In this document: one piece after another, positions 31,865 to 35,545 of the stretch
How positions within the stretch are numbered: position 1 is the first letter of the stretch
Layout of the letters: every line of letters begins with the position of its first letter
Assembly: GCA_013336365.1 (NCBI GenBank)
Contig: JAAXTT010000002.1
Span: 1 to 35,545 of the forward strand
Source of the DNA: Peptococcaceae bacterium
GTDB taxonomy: Bacteria; Bacillota; Desulfotomaculia; Desulfotomaculales; Desulfocucumaceae
Direction of reading: 5' to 3'
DNA: 35,545 bases
Made by a program: the position numbers and the translations under genes
Notes under the pieces: generated by a model
What the model was told of the DNA's origin: nothing
Databases searched by the model: none
What the model saw: only the letters and a program-made list of their open reading frames with translations

Positions 31865-33049
31865 ATGGCAACAATCCAAAACAAAGGTGGAAACAACTGG
31901 ATTCTGTTTGCGTCAGCTGGCAATGATATTAAGGGAAAGCGAATAAGACCTACAAAAGCCTTTATCGGAACTGAGCGACAGGCACTTAAAGCTGCTACCA
32001 TTTTTGAGGATGAAGTTAAAAATGGTAGATACTGTGTTGCCAGCAAAGAATTCACTCTCGCTGAGTTTACTAAAATATGGTTCGAGGACTATGCAGACAA
32101 GCAACTTGCTCCAAAAACAGTTCATAAGTACAGGGAAATGCTTAATAGCAGGATCCTGCCGACAATAGGTAACTTGAAAATGGACAAAATTAAACCGATG
32201 GTAATTAATAGATTCATGGGAGACTTGGCTGATATGCCTAGATTGGATAAAAAGCCAGGCAAACTTTCATCTCAAACCCTAAAACATTATTTTAGATGCA
32301 TATCAGCAATCCTGCAGGATGCTGTTGAATGGGATATTATACCAGAGAATCCATGCCTTAGAGTAAAGCCACCAAGGGTCACCAAGGTAAAGATAAAAGT
32401 ATATGATGAGGATGAGACTCTTGCCCTTCTTGATGCCCTTGAGACAGCAAAAATTAAGCACAAGGCACTTGTATGGCTTGAATTTGCCACTGGACTACGG
32501 GAAGGCGAAATGATGGGACTGGAATGGAAGGATATTGACTTTGACGAGAATACAATAAGCATCGAGAGAGCAAGCCAGTACCTTCCCAATCTTGGAGTAT
32601 TTACAAAGCTGCCAAAAAATGAAGGCAGCAAGAGAGTTATTGCAATCCCGAAAAATGTTGCTGAACTATTAAAGCAGTACCGGGTAGAATGGCTTGAGGA
32701 TCGTCTCAAACTTGGTGACCTATGGAAGGGTTCTGACAGGCTTTTTGTTACTTGGGATGGAGATCATGGCCATCCATATTGGCCTGGGCAATGGCTTGCA
32801 AAGTTTTTGAAGGATAACAACCTTAAACATTGTTCCTTTCACTCTCTCAGACATCTAAATGCGACCATGTCAATCAAGGTTGGTGTTCCACTAAAAAATA
32901 TATCATCAAGACTTGGGCATACTGATATCGGAACAACTGCAAATATTTATGCCGATGCATTGAAGAGTGTCGATCGTGAAGCAGCTGAAAAACTTGGTGC
33001 AATGTTGGAGAGAAAATCTGCAAAAAACAGCTTAATAGAAAAAAAATAA
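31865..33049 (+). CDS. int: Tyrosine integrase
   Basis: 394 residues; ATG behind AAGAGGTGAAAACTTT. An N-terminal arm-binding domain (residues about 1-55) and a SAM-like core-binding domain (about 62-155, TLAEFTKIWFEDYADKQLAPKTVHKYREML) precede the catalytic domain. The active site is complete: Arg212 (TGLREGE), Lys248, His326-x-x-Arg329 (HSLRH), His352 (LGHTDI) and Tyr362 (NIYADAL). It integrates the phage at the tRNA-Trp gene, judged from the adjacent attP, and is cotranscribed with the cI repressor. Confidence 0.97.
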   Translation: MATIQNKGGNNWILFASAGNDIKGKRIRPTKAFIGTERQALKAATIFEDEVKNGRYCVASKEFTLAEFTKIWFEDYADKQLAPKTVHKYREMLNSRILPTIGNLKMDKIKPMVINRFMGDLADMPRLDKKPGKLSSQTLKHYFRCISAILQDAVEWDIIPENPCLRVKPPRVTKVKIKVYDEDETLALLDALETAKIKHKALVWLEFATGLREGEMMGLEWKDIDFDENTISIERASQYLPNLGVFTKLPKNEGSKRVIAIPKNVAELLKQYRVEWLEDRLKLGDLWKGSDRLFVTWDGDHGHPYWPGQWLAKFLKDNNLKHCSFHSLRHLNATMSIKVGVPLKNISSRLGHTDIGTTANIYADALKSVDREAAEKLGAMLERKSAKNSLIEKK

Positions 33050-33060
33050 AAAATGATTTT

Positions 33061-33093
33061 AGTTGCCATTTGGTTGCCACTTAGTTGCCAATT
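33061..33093. repeat. Integrase arm-type binding sites, left arm (three repeats)
   Basis: Three contiguous 11-bp repeats: AGTTGCCATTT, GGTTGCCACTT and AGTTGCCAATT. Two further copies lie at 33311-33332 on the other side of the attP core. Direct repeats flanking the core are the arm sites of lambda-type integrases. Confidence 0.8.
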
Positions 33094-33195
33094 TATATAA
33101 AAATAAGCAATGAAGCAGAAAAGGCAAAAACCTGCAAACCCTTTAATATCAATCATCTACATAAATTTATAACAATTTAAAATAGATACTAATGA

Positions 33196-33243
33196 GGTCT
33201 CCAAAACCGTAGGCTGCAGGTTCGATTCCTGTCTCCCCTGCCA
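33196..33243 (+). other. attP core: 3' half of a tRNA-Trp gene
   Basis: GGTCTCCAAAACC is the tRNA-Trp anticodon stem-loop (anticodon CCA), followed by a GCAGG-TTCGATT-CCTGT T-arm, the acceptor end CTCCCCTG and CCA. The 5' half is absent. Phages often carry the 3' end of their target tRNA so the gene is rebuilt on integration. Presence of a joined site between arm repeats shows an excised circle. Confidence 0.92.
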
Positions 33244-33252
33244 GATAGTTTT

Positions 33253-33287
33253 AAGCCTTGCAAGGATTTGCGAGGCTTTTGCTTTTT
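33253..33287 (+). terminator. Terminator downstream of attP
   Basis: AAGCCTTGCAA-GGAT-TTGCGAGGCTT forms an 11-bp stem (one G-T pair), followed by TTGCTTTTT. It would end integrase transcription and, after integration, serve as terminator for the rebuilt tRNA-Trp gene. Confidence 0.85.
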
Positions 33288-33310
33288 CTGAATTTAATAA
33301 TTTTCTGTTT

Positions 33311-33332
33311 AGTTGCCACTTGGTTACCACTC
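33311..33332. repeat. Integrase arm-type binding sites, right arm (two repeats)
   Basis: AGTTGCCACTT and GGTTACCACTC, two 11-bp repeats matching the left arm sites, about 70 bases beyond the tRNA core and in the same orientation. Confidence 0.75.
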
Positions 33333-33344
33333 TATATAATTAAA

Positions 33345-33375
33345 TTTTTAAAATAAATAACCTGGCATTGCCAGG
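33345..33375 (-). terminator. Terminator after the Cys-rich 52-aa gene
   Basis: Minus-strand CCTGGC-AAT-GCCAGG, a perfect 6-bp stem, followed by TTATTTATTTT. It ends transcription about 40 bases after the gene's stop and close to the right integrase arm sites, insulating attP. Confidence 0.72.
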
Positions 33376-33413
33376 CTATAAGTAGCTAGTGCAAATTTTG
33401 CACCAACTCGATT

Positions 33414-33572
33414 TTAAACCTGTGTCTCAATGAACCTCTCACACTCAATATCACATTTTTCACAATCTTTCCCGGCACATCCGACTGCCTCAACAGCTAA
33501 GCACTGTGGGTCAATGCGTGTAACAAGCTGGATACATCTTGCACATTTAAAGCATTTGCACGGTAACGACAT
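33414..33572 (-). CDS. Cys-rich small protein with own promoter
   Basis: 52 residues; ATG 33572 behind AAAGGAGGGGTTTTT. It starts MSLPCKCFKCARCIQLVTRI and has nine Cys (5, 7, 10, 13, 24, 32, 37, 40, 44), with the later GKDCEKCDIEC cluster. The pattern suggests a two-site zinc or iron-sulphur protein. It has a dedicated promoter and terminator, so it is probably expressed from the prophage (moron). Function unknown; a toxin, antitoxin or regulator are possibilities. Confidence 0.78.
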   Translation of the reverse strand: MSLPCKCFKCARCIQLVTRIDPQCLAVEAVGCAGKDCEKCDIECERFIETQV

Positions 33573-33592
33573 AAAAACCCCTCCTTTGTGCA

Positions 33593-33622
33593 ATTATATC
33601 TATTGCAGCATTGAGGGGTCAA
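33593..33622 (-). promoter_or_regulatory. Promoter of the Cys-rich small gene
   Basis: Minus strand TTGACC (33622-33617), 18-bp spacer and TATAAT (33598-33593), with the start codon about 21 bases downstream of the -10. Confidence 0.75.
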
Positions 33623-33666
33623 AGCCTTTATGGGCATGGTTTTAGTGTTTATAGACAAGAAATTTC

Positions 33667-33699
33667 AGAGGTTGGGTTAACATTCTACACCCAACCTCT
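33667..33699. repeat. Perfect 11-bp inverted repeat in the accessory region
   Basis: AGAGGTTGGGT (33667-33677) and ACCCAACCTCT (33689-33699) with an 11-base spacer. No U-tract follows on either strand, so it is not a standard intrinsic terminator. It lies upstream of the promoter for the Cys-rich gene. It may be a regulator site or structured RNA. Confidence 0.7.
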
Positions 33700-33809
33700 T
33701 GAGACAAAAAAGGAAAGCCCCTATTAGGTAGCTTTCTATAATAAAGAAACAAGGTGCTGATAACATAATAAAAAATCCACCTTGGAATCAGCTTAGCAAA
33801 AATAAAAAT

Positions 33810-33842
33810 TCCTCCTGAACTAGAAATACGTATCTAGGAGGA
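33810..33842. repeat. Interrupted hairpin near the end of the GNAT gene
   Basis: TCCTC...CTAGA-AATACGTA-TCTAG-GAGGA forms a 10-bp stem with a 5-base bulge on one side. It lies just past the terminator of the GNAT cassette. Between it and the 33667 hairpin no coding frame is apparent. Confidence 0.5.
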
Positions 33843-33853
33843 CAGGGCAACTG

Positions 33854-33879
33854 AAAAAACCCCACCATTCCGGCAGGGG
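33854..33879 (-). terminator. Terminator of the GNAT cassette
   Basis: Minus-strand CCCC-n12-GGGG followed by TTTTTT, 7 bases after the GNAT stop. On the plus strand CACTTTTTATT follows the stem, so it could act in both directions. Confidence 0.65.
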
Positions 33880-33885
33880 CACTTT

Positions 33886-34503
33886 TTATTCTTGTTTTAA
33901 GTATTTTATCATTTGGACTAAATAGTCTTTTTTGAAGTTTTCTTTTTCATCATTGTCCAGCTTTCTATTGGCGAACGCTATAAATCCGTGGCTTGAATAG
34001 AAAGATATCAATTTTGGCCAATCCTCACATTCCAGATAAACAAACTTCCCGCCAAATATTGCCTGTCCTTCTCTTACTTTTACAATTGCAATACCCAATA
34101 GCTCATCACCTGTAATTAACTCATTATAGCCATTGTCATAGTTCTTCCCTAGTTGACCTATTAATGGGATGGATAACTGAAAATTACCTAAGGCAGAATT
34201 ATATTTTGTGAATTTTTGTATTCTTTTTTTAGTTGTCCTGCTAATTTTTGCATCTTTGCTGATAGTGATTACTTTGCTTGCCAGGGCAAAATATCCAACC
34301 AGAATAGGGGCTTTTTTGTATTGAGCATATACTAAATGAGTAGCCGAATACCCTTGATTTGAAAATTCTATGGCCTTCTCTCTCAAAAAAAACTCAACAT
34401 CTTTATTATCTGGACATAAATATTGGGAGAGGATTTTTTTAACATGCTCCTCTCCCAACTCGCTTATCATATCTCTCAACGCAACACTCTGGTATCCGGT
34501 CAC
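33886..34503 (-). CDS. GNAT-family N-acetyltransferase (possible toxin of a two-gene module)
   Basis: 205 residues from GTG 34503, which overlaps the upstream stop (GTGA) and follows TTGGAG. FFLREKAIEFSNQGYSATHLVYAQYKKAPILVGYFALASKVI forms the first strands. ELLGIAIVKVREGQAIFGGKFVYLECEDWPKLISFYSSHGFIAF has the GNAT acetyl-CoA region and the C-terminal FYxxxGF block. The gene pair of a short basic protein plus a GNAT enzyme resembles GNAT toxin-antitoxin modules (such as TacAT, which acetylate aminoacyl-tRNA), but this enzyme is larger and the partner is not a recognised antitoxin. It could instead be a host-modifying moron. Confidence 0.75.
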   Translation of the reverse strand: MTGYQSVALRDMISELGEEHVKKILSQYLCPDNKDVEFFLREKAIEFSNQGYSATHLVYAQYKKAPILVGYFALASKVITISKDAKISRTTKKRIQKFTKYNSALGNFQLSIPLIGQLGKNYDNGYNELITGDELLGIAIVKVREGQAIFGGKFVYLECEDWPKLISFYSSHGFIAFANRKLDNDEKENFKKDYLVQMIKYLKQE

Positions 34504-34679
34504 CTTTTGTCTCCAAATAGCTTTTTAATAGTATCTCGGGACATGTTGGAAACCGGCCTGCTGAAACAAACTTTTTTTTCTTTGCGAGTAACAGAGCCTT
34601 CAAGCACATTTGCAAAGCGCACTATTTTGTCATGTTCTTTTAACACTATGTTATTATTTAGTATGCTTTTCGTCGCCAT
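34500..34679 (-). CDS. Small basic protein partnered with the GNAT gene
   Basis: 59 residues from ATG 34679, behind GGGGAGTTGTCATT. MATKSILNNNIVLKEHDKIVRFANVLEGSVTRKEKKVCFSRPVSNMSRDTIKKLFGDK is basic and mixed; an Arg/Lys-rich strand-helix layout is compatible with a small DNA-binding antitoxin. It is the first gene of a two-gene transcript, coupled to the GNAT gene by a 4-base overlap. Family unknown. Confidence 0.65.
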   Translation of the reverse strand: MATKSILNNNIVLKEHDKIVRFANVLEGSVTRKEKKVCFSRPVSNMSRDTIKKLFGDKR

Positions 34680-34703
34680 AATGACAACTCCCCAAAACAA
34701 TAT

Positions 34704-34733
34704 ATTATCTAATTAATATCTTAACTGACTCAA
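34704..34733 (-). promoter_or_regulatory. Promoter of the GNAT cassette
   Basis: Minus strand TTGAGT (34733-34728), 18-bp spacer and GATAAT (34709-34704). The region between the -10 and the start codon is only about 25 bases, fitting a short leader. Confidence 0.55.
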
Positions 34734-35100
34734 GTAATAACATAGCCGTATTTGGCACTAATCATGTGTTTCAATACTTAAAAAAACAAATAAAGTCGCT
34801 TTCCAAAATTATCAGAAACAACTTTATCCGACGCAATTACAATATATTTATAGTATATTTAATCTAGTGTCCCTTGGCAACTACTACATGTTGTGTTCAT
34901 ACTGTCAGGAATACACAAGAGTTTTTACCTTAATGTACTACCCCCCTGCCAACTAGCCAAAATTTAAGCTCACTTTTACTCCAATCAAAGATTCCTAGCT
35001 TTTCTTAAAAATATTGTACATTGACGTGGTCTATCAGGTTAGTTCATTATTCAGCAATGTACTATTTTTTACCTTTATAATATCAAATATAATATCAAAA
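34734..35100. other. Gene-free AT-rich gap
   Basis: No open frame with a ribosome binding site was found on either strand. The only visible structure is the repeated word AATGTACTA (34933 and 35056 areas) plus a related TTGTACATTGAC near 35014, and an imperfect direct repeat AATATCAAATATAATATCAAA just before the lysis-cassette terminator. The stretch may hold a binding site or an unrecognised RNA, or be a breakpoint between cargo and lysis modules. Confidence 0.6.
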
Positions 35101-35103
35101 AAA

Positions 35104-35135
35104 AGCCCCTCACCATTTCAGCAAGGGGCTTTTTT
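35104..35135. terminator. Bidirectional terminator at the end of the lysis operon
   Basis: AGCCCCT (35104-35110) pairs with AGGGGCT (35124-35130). A T-run follows on each strand: TTTTT (plus, 35131-35135), and on the minus strand TTTTTTT from the A-run just before 35104. The late operon ends here on the minus strand. Confidence 0.88.
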
Positions 35136-35138
35136 GCG

Positions 35139-35342
35139 TTAACCTATAGTTTTATTTGCTTTTATCCTGCCGTATATTGCAAGCAGGCCACCAAGAGCCC
35201 CCACAATATCGACAATATGGTTTACGGCTTCGCTTTGTGCTTGTTGGTCAATATTTATGCCAAGCAAATTGGCCCCCGCAGAGGCAACAACAATCAAACC
35301 GCCCCATACCGCTTTAGATTTATACCATTTTTTATTATCCAT
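35139..35342 (-). CDS. Holin-like small membrane protein
   Basis: 67 residues from ATG 35342, behind AGGAGTGATTCTA; a GTG three codons upstream is less likely. Two membrane segments are visible: AVWGGLIVVASAGANLLGI (residues about 9-28) and HIVDIVGALGGLLAIYGRI (about 43-61), with a charged KKWYKSK start and a RIKANKTIG tail. It follows the amidase directly. It fits the small class II holins (such as the r1t-type family) that permeabilise the membrane so the endolysin can reach peptidoglycan. The amidase-then-holin order is the reverse of many phages. Confidence 0.8.
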   Translation of the reverse strand: MDNKKWYKSKAVWGGLIVVASAGANLLGINIDQQAQSEAVNHIVDIVGALGGLLAIYGRIKANKTIG

Positions 35343-35353
35343 TAGAATCACTC

Positions 35354-35545
35354 CTAACCTATTATTCTTGGTATTTGCAAAGCCCGGACCATAGAATAAG
35401 CAATCTCATTGGCCAGGCCATTTAAAAAGGTTTCATTCTGCAGCAGCTTCCTTTCCCGCTCATTGTCAATGAAAAGACACTCAATGAGGACCGAAGGGAT
35501 GCCGGCCTCCGATGTTTTTCTCAGTACATATAGATTGCCAAACTT
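35354..35545 (-). CDS. N-acetylmuramoyl-L-alanine amidase, C-terminal part (continues from the left end)
   Basis: The minus-strand frame entering from the window edge (overlapping the left repeat) reads the C-terminal half of the amidase and ends ...LANEIAYSMVRALQIPRIIG at TAG 35354. Joined through the 131-bp overlap it completes the 190-residue endolysin that starts at 512. At the two mismatched overlap bases the residue is Asn in the left copy and Gly in this copy. Confidence 0.92.
   Translation of the reverse strand, partial: KFGNLYVLRKTSEAGIPSVLIECLFIDNERERKLLQNETFLNGLANEIAYSMVRALQIPRIIG
35415..35545. repeat. Terminal direct repeat (circular contig overlap), right copy
   Basis: Matches positions 1-131 with two mismatches (CC at 35418-35419 versus TT). 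Because the mismatches lie near the extreme left end of the window, the right copy is more likely correct. Confidence 0.9.

Noticed and set aside
33181-33260. Complete tRNA-Trp gene
   Set aside because: Only the anticodon-loop to CCA half is present; the acceptor 5' strand and D-arm are missing, so it is an attP fragment, not a functional tRNA.
33667-33699. 11-bp hairpin as an intrinsic terminator
   Set aside because: Both strands lack a following U-tract (TGAGACAAAA and GAAATTTC follow).
1-35545. CRISPR array, retron, or diversity-generating retroelement
   Set aside because: No spaced identical repeats of CRISPR type, no reverse transcriptase signature (YxDD frame) and no variable-repeat/template-repeat pair seen in the fibre genes.

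Overview
The window is a complete, circularly closed genome of a temperate tailed phage (Caudoviricetes, siphophage-like, HK97-type head module) of a Gram-positive host. The first 131 bases recur as the last 131 bases with two mismatches, so the unique length is about 35,414 bp and the amidase gene runs across the artificial ends. The attachment region is in the joined attP state: only the 3' half of a tRNA-Trp gene is present, downstream of the integrase, flanked by integrase arm-site repeats. The sequenced molecule is therefore an excised circle or virion DNA, not an integrated prophage. Strong AGGAGGTG-type ribosome binding sites, a P27-type small terminase, an ArpU/RinA-like late regulator and an XhlA-like lysis protein point to Bacillota, probably a Clostridia-type host. 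This host call is inference.

Layout. Nearly all genes are on the minus strand and are best read from high to low coordinates. 31.2-33.3 kb (+): CI/LexA-like repressor, tyrosine integrase and attP. 31.1-27.7 kb (-): early operon starting with a Cro-like gene and small DNA-binding, zinc-ribbon and membrane proteins. 27.7-22.6 kb (-): recombination and replication block (Gam-like nuclease inhibitor, ERF annealing protein, SSB, superfamily 2 helicase, DUF3846 protein, VRR-NUC nuclease). 22.6-19.65 kb: a large primase-helicase, followed by an intergenic cluster of eight or nine GTGACAC iterons, the likely replication origin. 19.36-18.9 kb: late regulator. 18.1-18.8 kb (+): HicAB toxin-antitoxin cassette. 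18.0-9.0 kb (-): HNH nuclease, terminases, portal, protease, capsid, head-tail connectors, major tail protein, and tail chaperones with a -1 frameshift. 9.0-0.9 kb: tape measure, hub and a block of adhesin or fibre-like proteins. 0.8 kb to the wrapped end: XhlA-like protein, amidase, small holin. 33.4-34.7 kb (-): accessory region with a Cys-rich 52-residue protein and a two-gene GNAT/small-protein cassette, each with its own promoter and terminator.

Regulation. The divergent cI/cro region carries three copies of a 19-bp operator (ATATCATG-n3-CATGATAT). One overlaps the early promoter, one overlaps the -10 of cI, and one lies inside the 3' end of the cro-like gene. The late operon is preceded by a hairpin terminator, and the major tail gene is followed by another.

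Most notable observations: two genes (primase-helicase and late regulator) whose conserved N-termini can only be reached from CTG start codons, both reading CTG AAC TAT behind good Shine-Dalgarno sequences; the iteron origin; a textbook CCCAAAC slippery site with an 11-bp stem in the tail chaperone; the attP arm sites; a HicB operator embedded in its promoter spacer; and several very small genes that use TTG, GTG or ATG starts.
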